Source: Fluviicola sp.
GTDB taxonomy: Bacteria > Bacteroidota > Bacteroidia > Flavobacteriales_D > Crocinitomicaceae
Direction: 5' to 3'
Length of the DNA: 64,000 bases
Assembly (NCBI RefSeq): GCF_029266855.1
Contig: NZ_JAQSWB010000008.1
Coordinates: 186,001 to 250,000 of the forward strand
Position 1 is the stretch's first letter, and each line of letters starts with the position of its first letter. This document shows, in pieces, positions 34,480-45,381 of the stretch. Both the position numbers and the translations under genes were made by a program. Below the pieces are notes generated by a model. It was not told the DNA's origin. It saw nothing but the letters and a program-made list of their open reading frames with translations, and did no database searches.

Positions 34480-36606
34480 TCATCTCACCATGGTCACATG
34501 TCCGTTAACGGTATACTTTTTATCCGTATTGGGATCTTTAAAAGTGATTGTCCAGGTATAAATTCCTTCCTGTACCAAAGCTCCGTTAAAGGATCCGTCC
34601 CAGCCAACTTTTGCATCTCTTGATTCGAATAACGTTTCACCCCATCTGTTAAAGATTAATAATCTGAAACTATAGGGATCAAATCCGGAAGTAAATACCG
34701 GCTGGAATGTGTTATTCAATTCATCCCCATCCGGAGTGAAGGAGTTCGGAACATAATAAATCAACTCATCGAGAACCCGTACAACAAGCCTGCTTGTATC
34801 CGAACATCCAAAGGTATTTGTAGCTACCAATTGAACGGTATAATTACTCGCAACCTCATCGTAGGTATGAGTCGGTGAAAAAACAGTTGAATTTCCGCCA
34901 TCTCCGAAGCTCCAGCTATAGCTTGTAGCATTTGACGAAGTATTGATAAAATGAATTTCAGGATGTGTAATTGTTGCGTCATATGGAGATGGTGTAAACG
35001 AAGCATCCGCCTCCGGATTCACGCAGATAAAATTAACTTTTGTAGAAGTCGCCGAACATCCGTTGAGATCTGTTACCGTTAAGGACACTGTGAAGCAGCC
35101 TGCAGAGGTATAGTTTGCCGAACCGCTTGCCAGAGAAACGGCTGTTTGCCCGTTGCCGAAATTCCACTGTGAGCTTACAGCCGAAGGGGTTTGATTCGTA
35201 AAATTGACCAGTAGAGGTACACAGCCTGATAAAGTATCCGCAATGAAATTGGTGGAAGGTACCGGATTCACCACAATCGTTGTTGTAGAAGCTCCCGAAC
35301 AAGAACCCGGAATATCATAGGTAATAACGAATGAACCAGCCCCTGAAACACTTGGATCGAACAATCCGGTTGCAGCATTTACAATTCCTGTTCCCGACCA
35401 GGTTCCGCCGGGACTTGCGGCAGTAAGTGAAACAGCAGTACCATTCGCACAAAAAGGTCCGGTGGGAGTAATTGCCGTGGATGTACCAGAATTCAAGGCT
35501 ACAGTAGTAGACGTAGTTGCCGTACATGCATTCAAGGTTATGGTTACCGTATAAACGCCAAATTCATTCCCCGAAATAGAAGCAATACCCGGATTCTGAG
35601 AAGTTGAACTAAATGCATTAGGACCAGTCCATGAATAAGTTCCGCCCGGAGTTCCGACTGCAGTCAGGCTTAATGACTGATTTACACAAAGCGGTCCGTT
35701 ATTCGAAGCTGAAACAGTTGGTAGCGGATTTACGGTAACTGTTACGGGAGCCGATACAGAAGAGCAGCCCAAATTTGAAACCGTAACAGTATATGTACCG
35801 GATGTTGACACGGTAAGTGACTGCGTATTTACTCCCGCGTACCAAGTATTTCCAGTTGCAGAGGAAGAAGTTAAAGTCACAGAACCACCCGCACAAAAGG
35901 TTGTTGGTCCACTGGCAGTAATGGTCGGAACCGGTGGAAGCGGATTCATCGTAACAGTTGTTGCAAGAGATGTCGATGAACACGGTCCATTCGAAACGGT
36001 AACCGTATAGGAACCACTTGCAGAAACAGTGATCGATTGAGTTGTTGCACCATTCGACCAGGTATTCCCAGATGCTGATGAAGAAGTTAAGGTCACCGAT
36101 CCACCCGAACAGAAAGTTACCGGTCCATTTGCTGTAATTGTTGGCACTGCAGGGAGCGGATTTACCGTAACGCTTGTTGCGGCAGATGCCGAATTACAAG
36201 CATTCGCTGAAACTACCAATGAATAAGTTCCACTAGTTGAAACTGTAATAGATTGAGTTGTGGCACCATTCGACCAGGTATTTCCCGTTGCAGATGAAGA
36301 AGTTAAGGTAACTGATCCACCTGTACAAAATGAAATTGGTCCGCTTGCCGTAATTGTTGGAGTTGCAGGAAGCGGATTTACTGTAATTGTTGTCGCGGCA
36401 GATGTGGATGAACACGAGCCGTTAGAAACCGTAACCGTATAAGAACCACTAGCAGTTACTGTAATGGATTGAGTTGTTGCACCATTCGACCAGGTATTTC
36501 CCGTTGCACACCCGCACAGAAAATTACCGGTCCATTTGCTGTAATTGTCGGTACTGCCGGAAGCGGATTCACTGTAACGCTTGTTGCGGCAGATATCGAA
36601 GAACAC
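34480..36606 (-). CDS. C-terminal part of a frameshifted T9SS type B repeat protein
   Basis: The ORF opens at an ATG at 36606, but its first 33 or so codons are an out-of-frame reading of a repeat; the true frame joins at about 36508. It then encodes the last part of repeat 7, repeats 8-10 of a 72-residue unit, a domain starting ASNNGPLCVNQSLSL, two PKD domains (CVPLLVNFTNQTPSAVSSQW and IHFINTSSNATSYSWSFGDG), and a terminal gliding-motility-associated domain: YVPNSFTPDGDELNN, LLIFNRWGETLFES, VQEGIYTWTITF, ending VTMVR. That last domain is the T9SS type B sorting signal. The upstream part lies at 36456-39578, and the two were one gene before a 25-nt deletion. Confidence 0.88.
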   Translation of the reverse strand: MFFDICRNKRYSESASGSTDNYSKWTGNFLCGCATGNTWSNGATTQSITVTASGSYTVTVSNGSCSSTSAATTITVNPLPATPTITASGPISFCTGGSVTLTSSSATGNTWSNGATTQSITVSTSGTYSLVVSANACNSASAATSVTVNPLPAVPTITANGPVTFCSGGSVTLTSSSASGNTWSNGATTQSITVSASGSYTVTVSNGPCSSTSLATTVTMNPLPPVPTITASGPTTFCAGGSVTLTSSSATGNTWYAGVNTQSLTVSTSGTYTVTVSNLGCSSVSAPVTVTVNPLPTVSASNNGPLCVNQSLSLTAVGTPGGTYSWTGPNAFSSTSQNPGIASISGNEFGVYTVTITLNACTATTSTTVALNSGTSTAITPTGPFCANGTAVSLTAASPGGTWSGTGIVNAATGLFDPSVSGAGSFVITYDIPGSCSGASTTTIVVNPVPSTNFIADTLSGCVPLLVNFTNQTPSAVSSQWNFGNGQTAVSLASGSANYTSAGCFTVSLTVTDLNGCSATSTKVNFICVNPEADASFTPSPYDATITHPEIHFINTSSNATSYSWSFGDGGNSTVFSPTHTYDEVASNYTVQLVATNTFGCSDTSRLVVRVLDELIYYVPNSFTPDGDELNNTFQPVFTSGFDPYSFRLLIFNRWGETLFESRDAKVGWDGSFNGALVQEGIYTWTITFKDPNTDKKYTVNGHVTMVR

Positions 36607-37868
36607 GGTCCGTTTGATACAGTTACCGTATAAGAACCACTAGCTGTAACCGTAATTGTTTGCGTTGTTGCTCCATTCGACCAGGTATTTCCAGTTGCCG
36701 AAGATGAAGTCAGTGTTACCGAACCGCCTGTACAAAAGCTTGTTGGTCCGCCAGCTGTAATGGTTGGTACTGCCGGGAGCGGATTTACTGTAACACTTGT
36801 CGCTGTGGAGGTCGAAGAACACGAGCCGTTAGAAACCGTAACCGTATAAGAACCACTAGCAGTTACTGTAATGGATTGAGTTGTTGCACCATTCGACCAG
36901 GTATTTCCCGTTGCACAGGTATTTCCCGTTGCAGATGAAGAAGTTAAAGTTACCGAACCACCCGCACAAAAGGTCGTTGGCCCACCGGCTGTAATTGTAG
37001 GTACTGCCGGAAGCGGATTCACTGTAACGCTTGTTGCGGCAGATGAAGAAGAACATGATCCGTTTGATACAGTTACCGTATAAGAACCACTAGCTGTAAC
37101 CGTAATTGTTTGCGTTGTTGCTCCATTCGACCAGGTATTTCCCGTTGCCGAAGATGAAGTCAGAGTTACCGAACCGCCTGTACAAAAGCTTGTCGGTCCG
37201 CCAGCTGTAATGGTTGGTACTGCCGGGAGCGGATTCACCGTAACACTTGTCGCTGTGGAGGTCGAAGAACACGAGCCGTTGGAAACCGTAACCGTATAAG
37301 AACCGCTTGTTGTGACTGTAATGGATTGAGTTGTTGCTCCATTCGACCAGGTATTTCCCGTTGCAGATGAAGAAGTTAAAGTTACCGAACCACCCGCACA
37401 AAAGGTCGTTGGTCCGCCGGCTGTAATTGTCGGTACTGCCGGAAGTGGATTCACCGTAACAGTTGTTGCTGCAGATGCAGAAGTACAGCCACTCGCTGAA
37501 ACTGTCAATGAATAAGTCCCGCTAGTTGAAACTGTAATTGATTGAGTTGTGGCACCTGTAGACCAGGTGTTTCCAGTTACAGATGAAGAAGTTAAGATAA
37601 CTGATCCACCTGTACAAAATGAAATTGGCCCGCTTGCTGTAATTGTCGGAGTAGCCGGGAGCGGATTTACTGTGACAGTTGTTGCAGCTGATGTCGCTGA
37701 GCAAGATCCGCTTAAAACCGTAACCGTATAGGATCCGCTTGTTGTGACTGTAATGGATTGAGTTGTTGCACCATTTGACCAGGTGTTCCCCGTTGCAGAA
37801 GATGAAGTCAGGGTTACCGAACCACCCGCACAAAAGGTAGTCGGGCCGCCAGCGGTAAGCGTAGGCGG
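35716..37868 (-). repeat. Ten tandem 216-bp (72-residue) protein repeats
   Basis: Ten units start PTITAGGPTTFCAGGS and end VTVNPLPA, each with two cysteines spaced about 43 residues apart. Units 3-4 and 5-6 are nearly identical as a pair, which suggests a recent 432-bp duplication. Unit 5 has an 18-bp tandem duplication (36898-36915 and 36916-36933). Unit 7 lacks 25 nt at the junction 36508/36509. Confidence 0.92.
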
Positions 37869-39578
37869 AGTTCCCGGCGTTACTGTTATTGTCCGGTTGC
37901 TAGTGATCTGGTTTCCGCAAAGATCTGTAACAATAGAATAAAGAGTTATCGTCCCTGAAGTCGGGAATGTAATGCTTGCGCTTGTCCCCGTCCCGACACT
38001 TGGAGTACCCGTTGGACTGAAGCTCCAATTATAGTTATAAGCCGGAACTCCATATACAGCAGAAGTGGAGGCAGTAAGCGCACCTCCCTGGCATACAGTA
38101 GTTCCCGAAAGCGTAATCGGATTAGCCGGATTCGTATATTCAAGTGTTCTTCCGGTAACATTCATTACCCATGGAGAACCTGACCCAATACAAGTGTTTG
38201 AACAGCCTGAAGCTCCCCAACACGAGCGATAAAATTTCAAAGTAAATGTCACATTTTGTGTGGCACAACTGGCAGCTGAAGGTGCCGGCATACAAGCTGC
38301 AAGATCTGCAAATACGGTCTGATTCGTTGCTGCACAGGTTCCACCACCGATTGCATTGCAAAACCAATAGAATCCTGCAGCTGAAGGACTCGTACACGCC
38401 CCGCTTGCAATGCGCATTGCTCCATCCTGAAGCCAACAGGTACTTCCGTTTGCTGTATATGTAAAAGAGAATGTCAAATCTGTAATAGTAGCTCCTGCAG
38501 GACAGGGCACCGCCAAATTATAATCACATGAATTGGTGAAATTACAAGAAGCATTATACCTGGAACCGGTAATGGATGCCTGAGCCAGCGTTGCTGTCCC
38601 GGTTACAAGCGGATCAACCACCAAATGGTATGAAGCAATATTGTCATTGATCCAATCATAATTTACGATCAGATCTATCTTATTTGCATGAAGCTGATAT
38701 TCTCCTGAACGTGCAAGATCTTTAGGCCCGTCTTTCGCATATAGTTTAGCCTCGTCCATTACAGCCAATTCTGTTGAACCCGACATTAATTTAAGACTTC
38801 CGATTCCCAATGTGTGGGAACCGTCGGCAAATTGTGCATGAAGAGAAGATGCTCCCTGAAGTTCTTCGCGAAATACCAATTTATCAAAAACTCCGAATTC
38901 ATTGGACCTGATAATGAAACTTGTCTTGACAGCTCCTCTGAGAACAATCATTTCGGCATCTATTCCCGGGAATATATTGTGAATCAGTGTTCCGTCAGAA
39001 CCAACGGTATAATCAGACCAATCGGCAGTCAATTGATTTATCTCCAGACCATTTTGCACTACAATTAGTTTCCAGTTATTGAATTGAAGTGTGCCGTTAG
39101 CTGTGTTTAATTCAGTTCTGGCAGCAGAAAAATCAATTACCGGTTGGTCCAGTAAATAACCGGATTCATACCTCGTTCCGGAAACAGGGTGCAATTCATG
39201 TTTAATCGTCAGCCACTTTCCGTTCAGAAACTGGTGTAAATCTCCCAATGCTTTCTGAGTAAAGAACTTACTCTTGTCAGAAATACTTACAAAGTAACGT
39301 TCATCAACTGTGCGTTTTTCCAGCACTTCGACGCAATTATCGCAAGGAGCATTTTCAGGAAGTATTCCAAATTCCGGATGATCGTAATTTTCAGGAAGGT
39401 TGTACTTTTTCCATTCATTGAGATCCTTTATTTCAGAACCCGGGAAAGAAGTCAGATTATTGATCTTTGCAATCAGTCCGGTTTGGGCCTGTTTTTCCTG
39501 ACCAAATAAATGGGAAGTTCCTAAAAGGAAAATTAGGAAAACGAATGCAAGGTTTCCAGAGTAGTTTGTAGTCGGCAT
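36456..39578 (-). CDS. N-terminal part of a frameshifted T9SS type B repeat protein
   Basis: This 1040-residue frame starts with a signal peptide (AFVFLIFLLGTSHLFGQ). Residues 30-330 form an N-terminal module shared by large secreted Crocinitomicaceae-type proteins (NAPCDNCVEVLEKR, then DYTVGSDGTLIHNIFPGIDA), followed by a cysteine-rich segment (about 340-490) and one Ig-like domain. Six and a half copies of the 72-residue repeat follow. After FCAG of repeat 7 the reading frame shifts and ends after 14 foreign residues. Restoring 25 nt present in all sister repeats joins it to the downstream frame, giving one protein of about 1,690 residues. Likely role: surface adhesin or matrix protein exported by T9SS. 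Confidence 0.88.
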   Translation of the reverse strand: MPTTNYSGNLAFVFLIFLLGTSHLFGQEKQAQTGLIAKINNLTSFPGSEIKDLNEWKKYNLPENYDHPEFGILPENAPCDNCVEVLEKRTVDERYFVSISDKSKFFTQKALGDLHQFLNGKWLTIKHELHPVSGTRYESGYLLDQPVIDFSAARTELNTANGTLQFNNWKLIVVQNGLEINQLTADWSDYTVGSDGTLIHNIFPGIDAEMIVLRGAVKTSFIIRSNEFGVFDKLVFREELQGASSLHAQFADGSHTLGIGSLKLMSGSTELAVMDEAKLYAKDGPKDLARSGEYQLHANKIDLIVNYDWINDNIASYHLVVDPLVTGTATLAQASITGSRYNASCNFTNSCDYNLAVPCPAGATITDLTFSFTYTANGSTCWLQDGAMRIASGACTSPSAAGFYWFCNAIGGGTCAATNQTVFADLAACMPAPSAASCATQNVTFTLKFYRSCWGASGCSNTCIGSGSPWVMNVTGRTLEYTNPANPITLSGTTVCQGGALTASTSAVYGVPAYNYNWSFSPTGTPSVGTGTSASITFPTSGTITLYSIVTDLCGNQITSNRTITVTPGTPPTLTAGGPTTFCAGGSVTLTSSSATGNTWSNGATTQSITVTTSGSYTVTVLSGSCSATSAATTVTVNPLPATPTITASGPISFCTGGSVILTSSSVTGNTWSTGATTQSITVSTSGTYSLTVSASGCTSASAATTVTVNPLPAVPTITAGGPTTFCAGGSVTLTSSSATGNTWSNGATTQSITVTTSGSYTVTVSNGSCSSTSTATSVTVNPLPAVPTITAGGPTSFCTGGSVTLTSSSATGNTWSNGATTQTITVTASGSYTVTVSNGSCSSSSAATSVTVNPLPAVPTITAGGPTTFCAGGSVTLTSSSATGNTCATGNTWSNGATTQSITVTASGSYTVTVSNGSCSSTSTATSVTVNPLPAVPTITAGGPTSFCTGGSVTLTSSSATGNTWSNGATTQTITVTASGSYTVTVSNGPCSSISAATSVTVNPLPAVPTITANGPVIFCAGVQREIPGRMVQQLNPLQ

Positions 39579-39717
39579 GAACCTAATATTATTTAACGCT
39601 ATGATAAATAGACGTAAATAATTCTACATGGTGGCGTTTATTTTTATTTTTTTAAAGCCGAATTAATAAATGGGCAGTTTCAATAATACTACAACGTTAT
39701 AGCTGTAATCATTTGAT

Positions 39718-40524
39718 TTAAAGCCCTCTTGCTTTTTTGATATTGTCATACGCCTCCTGAATCCGCTGGAATTTCTCTTTCGCTCCTTTCTGATATTCTT
39801 CACCAAGCGATGCGACTTTATCGGGGTGATAACGCACGGCCATCTGGCGGTAAGCCTTTTTCACATCCTCATCCGAAGCAGACTCTTCAATTCCCAGGAT
39901 CTCATAATCAGCATTCAAATTTTGCCTGAACATTCCCTGTACAGATCTGAAATCCATAGGAGGAACCTGTAACAGGTTTGCAATTTGCTGCAGTGTTTTT
40001 ATTTCCTGATCGGAAACCTGGCCATCCGACTGAGCGATTCCAAACAAATAATGAAGCAATTGAATCCGGATCTCAACCTGGGCACGCATACGGATATCCG
40101 AGCAGATCTGATCTATCGGAATGGTGGGAACATCCAGGAAATGTTTGAGCGTTTGTAAATGCGAGGTATTGAACTGATTACCGAATTGCTGGGCAAGAAA
40201 GGCTTTTACGAAATTCAATTCGGATTTCACCACCTTCCCATCGCTTCTCATCATATATGCCGAGAGAGCCAAAAGCTGGGTAGGGAAATCATATTGCTGG
40301 GTTTGCTGCCTGTAATATTCAAAAACATCCTGGAACGACTGGCGGGAACCACCCGATCCCGGATCCGAATTTCGACTTCTCCTGACCCGGGCTGCCTGGT
40401 CTATAAATCCACCTATAAAAAACGCAATAACCGCAGGCAGAAACCTTCCTCCCGAAACAGCAAATGCAACAATTGCAAAAATGATACTATACACGCTAAA
40501 AAAATAAAATTCCTGCAAATCCAC
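39718..40524 (-). CDS. Membrane-anchored DnaJ-domain protein with TerB-like domain (DjlA-like)
   Basis: The 268-residue protein has an N-terminal transmembrane segment (IIFAIVAFAVSG and AVIAFFIGGFI), a TerB/tellurite-resistance-like helical domain (about 75-190, QLLALSAYMMRSDGKVVKSE) and a C-terminal J domain (about 205-268, with the HPD in RYHPDK near 239-241). That order matches E. coli DjlA, a co-chaperone of DnaK. The listed start is GTG at 40524. Its first codons lie in the right arm and T-run of a hairpin that looks like the htpG terminator, so the next GTG at 40494 is a reasonable alternative that would leave the membrane segment intact. It follows htpG, another chaperone. Confidence 0.9.
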   Translation of the reverse strand: MDLQEFYFFSVYSIIFAIVAFAVSGGRFLPAVIAFFIGGFIDQAARVRRSRNSDPGSGGSRQSFQDVFEYYRQQTQQYDFPTQLLALSAYMMRSDGKVVKSELNFVKAFLAQQFGNQFNTSHLQTLKHFLDVPTIPIDQICSDIRMRAQVEIRIQLLHYLFGIAQSDGQVSDQEIKTLQQIANLLQVPPMDFRSVQGMFRQNLNADYEILGIEESASDEDVKKAYRQMAVRYHPDKVASLGEEYQKGAKEKFQRIQEAYDNIKKARGL

Positions 40525-40549
40525 TAGTTATTCCCGGGATTTGCAGGAA
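40497..40549 (-). terminator. Terminator of htpG overlapping the next gene's start
   Basis: A perfect 13-bp stem (40510-40522 with 40537-40549, GGATTTGCAGGAA) and a 14-nt loop are followed on the minus strand by ATTTTATTTTTTT. The proximal arm includes codons 2-5 of the annotated DnaJ-like gene. Confidence 0.85.
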
Positions 40550-40555
40550 CCTGAA

Positions 40556-42445
40556 TTATACAAATGAGATGCTTCTCTCAATAAATTTATTCAACTCCTC
40601 GCCTTTCAACATACCTTGAGCCAATAAAGCCAAATCCGTTAACTGTTTAATTTTAGCGGATTTTTCATCATCATTCGTCAAGCTCAATAAAGCTTCTACT
40701 TTCTGGTGATTTGCATTGACAACCATACTGTATGTTTCAGGGAAAGCTCCGAAGAAACCTCCGCCACCGTATTTTTGCTGCTCCATCATTCGACGGACAA
40801 ATTCCGGCTGAGTTACAATAATCGGAGAATCCGTTTCGCTCATCGATTTAAATTCCACTTTGAATTTCCGGTTATCAACTGCCGATTCGAATAAGGGTTT
40901 CAAGGTTGTTTGTTGTTCTTCCGTCAATTTTGCCGGCAATTCACCTTCTTTTTTAATCAATTGATCCAAAGCATCCGCATCCACCCTTACAAAAGTGAAG
41001 TTCTCAAATGTTTGCTCCATCAAAGAAATCCAATGTACTGCCAGTGGTCCATCAATAATTGCTACTTGGTATCCGCGGTCTTTCGCTTGTTTCACAAAAG
41101 AGAAATGCTCTTCCAAACTATGTGTATAAAGTGCAACCACTTTTCCATCCTTATCTGTCTGAAGTGGTGAAATCTGCTCTTTAAACTCTTCGATCGTCAA
41201 ATATTTTCCATCCGAATTTTTCACCAATGCAAAGCTTTTCGCTTTTTCGGCAAACTTATCGTCAGAAAGCATTCCGTACTCTACAAAAATCTTCAGATCA
41301 TCCCATTTCGCTTCGAAATCTGCACGATCTTTTTTGAACATTTCCGCCAATTTATCAGCAACTTTTTTAGTGATATGCGCCGAAATCTTCTTCACATTTC
41401 CATCGCTTTGCAAATACGAACGGGATACATTCAACGGAATATCCGGGGAATCAATTACACCATGAAGCAGTGTCAAAAATTCAGGAACAATCTCTGCAAC
41501 CGAATCCGTAATAAACACCTGATTCGAATACAAGTTAATTTTATTGCGCTGAACCTCTACATTTTCCTTGATCTTCGGGAAGTATAAGATTCCTGTCAAA
41601 TTGAAAGGATAATCCACATTCAGGTGAATATGGAACAAAGGATCTTCAAAAGACATTGGGTACAACTCTCTGTAGAAGGAATTGTAATCTTCATCCTTCA
41701 AATCAACCGGAGCAATTGTCCAGGCCGGTTTCGGGTTATTTACCTGGTTCGGAACATCGATCGAAGTGCGTTTAACCTTTCCATCTTCATCCTTTTCGCC
41801 GTCCGGAGAATTGATGTATTCAACCTTCGTTCCGAAGAAAACCGGGATTGGAAGGAACTTACAGTACTTATCCAAAATTCCCTGGATGCGCGGTTTCTCC
41901 AAAAACTCAATTGATTCTTCATTGATATACAAAACGATATCCGTTCCGCGGGTATCTTTTTCAATTTCAGTCAATGTATATTCCGGAGAGCCGTTACTTT
42001 CCCACTGAACTGCCTGTGCACCCTCATGACGTGACAAAGTACGGATCTGAACCTTTTCGGCAACCATAAATGCAGAATAGAAGCCCAATCCGAAATGACC
42101 GATAATACTTTCCGCACCATCTTTACCTTCGTATTGTTTTACGAACTCTTCTGCTCCCGAAAAAGCAATCTGGTTGATATATTTATCGATTTCCTCAGCT
42201 GTCATCCCGATTCCGTTATCTCGGATAGTTAAGGTTTTCGCTTCTTTGTCCAAAAGCACTTCCACTTTCAATTCACCCAGTTCGCCTTTATACTCTCCTG
42301 TTGAAGAAAGCACTTTTAACTTCTGGCTTGCATCTACTGCATTCGACACCAACTCACGCAAGAATATCTCATGGTCGGAATACAAAAATTTCTTAATAAT
42401 CGGAAAAATATTTTCCGTTGATACATGTATTTGTCCTGTTTTCAT
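40556..42445 (-). CDS. htpG: Molecular chaperone HtpG (Hsp90)
   Basis: The 629-residue protein shows the GHKL ATPase motifs of Hsp90: EIFLRELVSNAVDASQK near 25-41, TIRDNGIGM near 75-83, GHFGLGFYSAFMV near 115-127, and the middle-domain arginine region (VSRSYLQSD near 350). Length is normal for bacterial HtpG. It is a cytosolic ATP-dependent chaperone. The region upstream carries a distinct promoter-like element (42471-42512) rather than a TAnnTTTG box, in keeping with stress control, and a strong hairpin follows its stop. It is probably monocistronic. Confidence 0.97.
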   Translation of the reverse strand: MKTGQIHVSTENIFPIIKKFLYSDHEIFLRELVSNAVDASQKLKVLSSTGEYKGELGELKVEVLLDKEAKTLTIRDNGIGMTAEEIDKYINQIAFSGAEEFVKQYEGKDGAESIIGHFGLGFYSAFMVAEKVQIRTLSRHEGAQAVQWESNGSPEYTLTEIEKDTRGTDIVLYINEESIEFLEKPRIQGILDKYCKFLPIPVFFGTKVEYINSPDGEKDEDGKVKRTSIDVPNQVNNPKPAWTIAPVDLKDEDYNSFYRELYPMSFEDPLFHIHLNVDYPFNLTGILYFPKIKENVEVQRNKINLYSNQVFITDSVAEIVPEFLTLLHGVIDSPDIPLNVSRSYLQSDGNVKKISAHITKKVADKLAEMFKKDRADFEAKWDDLKIFVEYGMLSDDKFAEKAKSFALVKNSDGKYLTIEEFKEQISPLQTDKDGKVVALYTHSLEEHFSFVKQAKDRGYQVAIIDGPLAVHWISLMEQTFENFTFVRVDADALDQLIKKEGELPAKLTEEQQTTLKPLFESAVDNRKFKVEFKSMSETDSPIIVTQPEFVRRMMEQQKYGGGGFFGAFPETYSMVVNANHQKVEALLSLTNDDEKSAKIKQLTDLALLAQGMLKGEELNKFIERSISFV

Positions 42446-42470
42446 ACTTATTTGAAATTTGGTTTTGTAT

Positions 42471-42512
42471 TGTCAAGGTTTGTGCCAAGTGAGATTTTAT
42501 GACAAAGTGGCA
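42471..42512 (-). promoter_or_regulatory. Candidate stress or sigma-54-like promoter of htpG
   Basis: On the minus strand TTGGCACA (42488-42481) is followed after four bases by TTGACA (42476-42471), close to the -24/-12 pattern TGGCAC-N5-TTGC. About 12 bp further upstream lies TGCCACTTTGTCA (42512-42500), two TGNCA half-sites 3 bp apart. The last base of the TTGC box does not match. Confidence 0.4.
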
Positions 42513-42557
42513 GATTAAGACTTGTAAAAAGAAATGTATGTTATTTAAAACAACAGA

Positions 42558-43442
42558 TCACATTTTTCTCAAAGGAATGCAAACCACATTATCGTGCTGT
42601 GGTAAATCGGCATCATTTTCTATCAGAACCAAATCTGACCTGCGCTCCTTGGTTCCCTTTTGCTTATACAATTCATAATTTCCGAGTGAACGGACGAAAC
42701 CGGCAATTTCCTTCGGAGTTGTTCCCATTGTATTTTCACGCTGTTCCGAAACTTCAATGATGAGAACCGGCCGTTGTTTTTTCAGTAATTCAATGCCGCC
42801 TTTCAATACTTCCAGTTCAAAACCTTCCACATCAATTTTGATCAGATCAATGTGATCGTTTTGAAACAGGAAATCAATCGTATCGACCGGAACCTCCACT
42901 CCTTTTTCACCATCCTGGGAAAGCAAAGATGCACCGCCACGGTTTACATTCCAATTTTCAAAGAGTGTTGCTTTTCCTTGTTTCTCACCCAATGCAAGCG
43001 GAAAGATCTCCACATTTTCACAGCGATTCAATGCCAGGTTATGCTGTAAAATTTCCTGTGTTTTCGGATTTGCTTCAACAGCCAATACCTTCCCCTTTTC
43101 ACCAACCTGTTTGCTGGCAATACTTGACATCAGGCCAATGTTAGCACCGATATCCAGGAATACACTTCCCGGTTTCAGAAATTGATGAAGTAACTGGATA
43201 GTCCCTTTTTCATAAGTTCCGGTTTCAAACAGGGATAATTCAACACCGCGGTCAACGGAAGGATCAATGAGCAATTCAACACCATGAATGGTTTTCAGGA
43301 CATGTTTTCCCACTTTCCCGGGAGAAGGAAGCAGGAGTTTTGGCAGAAGTACCGATAAACGCCGAATTCCGCGAATATCAAGATCGCGCAGGCCTGAGAT
43401 CAGCTTGTGACGCAAGAGGAATGAACGGTTTGGAACTGACAT
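42558..43442 (-). CDS. FkbM-family methyltransferase
   Basis: The 294-residue protein has an N-terminal extension of about 75 residues and then a class I methyltransferase domain: VFLDIGANIGLMSSIAS near 96-112 (SAM-binding), VLAVEANPKTQEIL near 121-134 and IDLIKIDVEGFELEVLKG near 200-217, the FkbM hallmark. FkbM proteins O-methylate sugars or small molecules; the substrate here is unknown. It lies upstream of htpG on the same strand, but htpG has its own promoter-like region in the 112-bp gap, and a terminator follows the ABC-F gene on its other side, so it is probably transcribed alone. Confidence 0.92.
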   Translation of the reverse strand: MSVPNRSFLLRHKLISGLRDLDIRGIRRLSVLLPKLLLPSPGKVGKHVLKTIHGVELLIDPSVDRGVELSLFETGTYEKGTIQLLHQFLKPGSVFLDIGANIGLMSSIASKQVGEKGKVLAVEANPKTQEILQHNLALNRCENVEIFPLALGEKQGKATLFENWNVNRGGASLLSQDGEKGVEVPVDTIDFLFQNDHIDLIKIDVEGFELEVLKGGIELLKKQRPVLIIEVSEQRENTMGTTPKEIAGFVRSLGNYELYKQKGTKERRSDLVLIENDADLPQHDNVVCIPLRKM

Positions 43443-43522
43443 AATTTGATTTGAGTTCGAATTTACGTTTTATATGGTTTACTTAACCACATAGATCACA
43501 TCAGTCCACATAGTTTTAACGT

Positions 43523-43556
43523 AAAAAAGCCCCGATCCAAACGAACCGAGGCTTTA
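43523..43556 (-). terminator. Terminator of the ABC-F gene
   Basis: An imperfect stem, AAAGCC.CG paired with CG.GGCTTT (43526-43555), is followed on the minus strand by TTTTTT. It lies 18 bp after the stop codon. Confidence 0.8.
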
Positions 43557-43573
43557 ACTATTTTAAAAAACGC

Positions 43574-45259
<1,686 letters not shown>

Positions 45260-45322
45260 CTAAAATCACTGCTAAATAATTATAAATCAGCACAAAACCA
45301 ATTATGAATGATGAATGATTTA

Positions 45323-45363
45323 ATTATCAAGGAGCATCTCCCAAAGATTTACTCCTTGATAAT
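45323..45363 (-). terminator. Hairpin after the M43 protease gene
   Basis: A perfect 12-bp stem, ATTATCAAGGAG (45323-45334) with CTCCTTGATAAT (45352-45363), has a 17-nt loop. It lies 18 bp after the protease stop codon. A T-run is absent, so termination is only likely. Confidence 0.55.
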
Positions 45364-45381
45364 TGATAATTAAAATCCTTA

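Noticed and set aside
36507-36606. First 33 codons of the C-terminal fragment as a genuine N-terminus
   Set aside because: They are an out-of-frame reading of repeats, no signal peptide, and the homologous frame only starts at the deletion junction.
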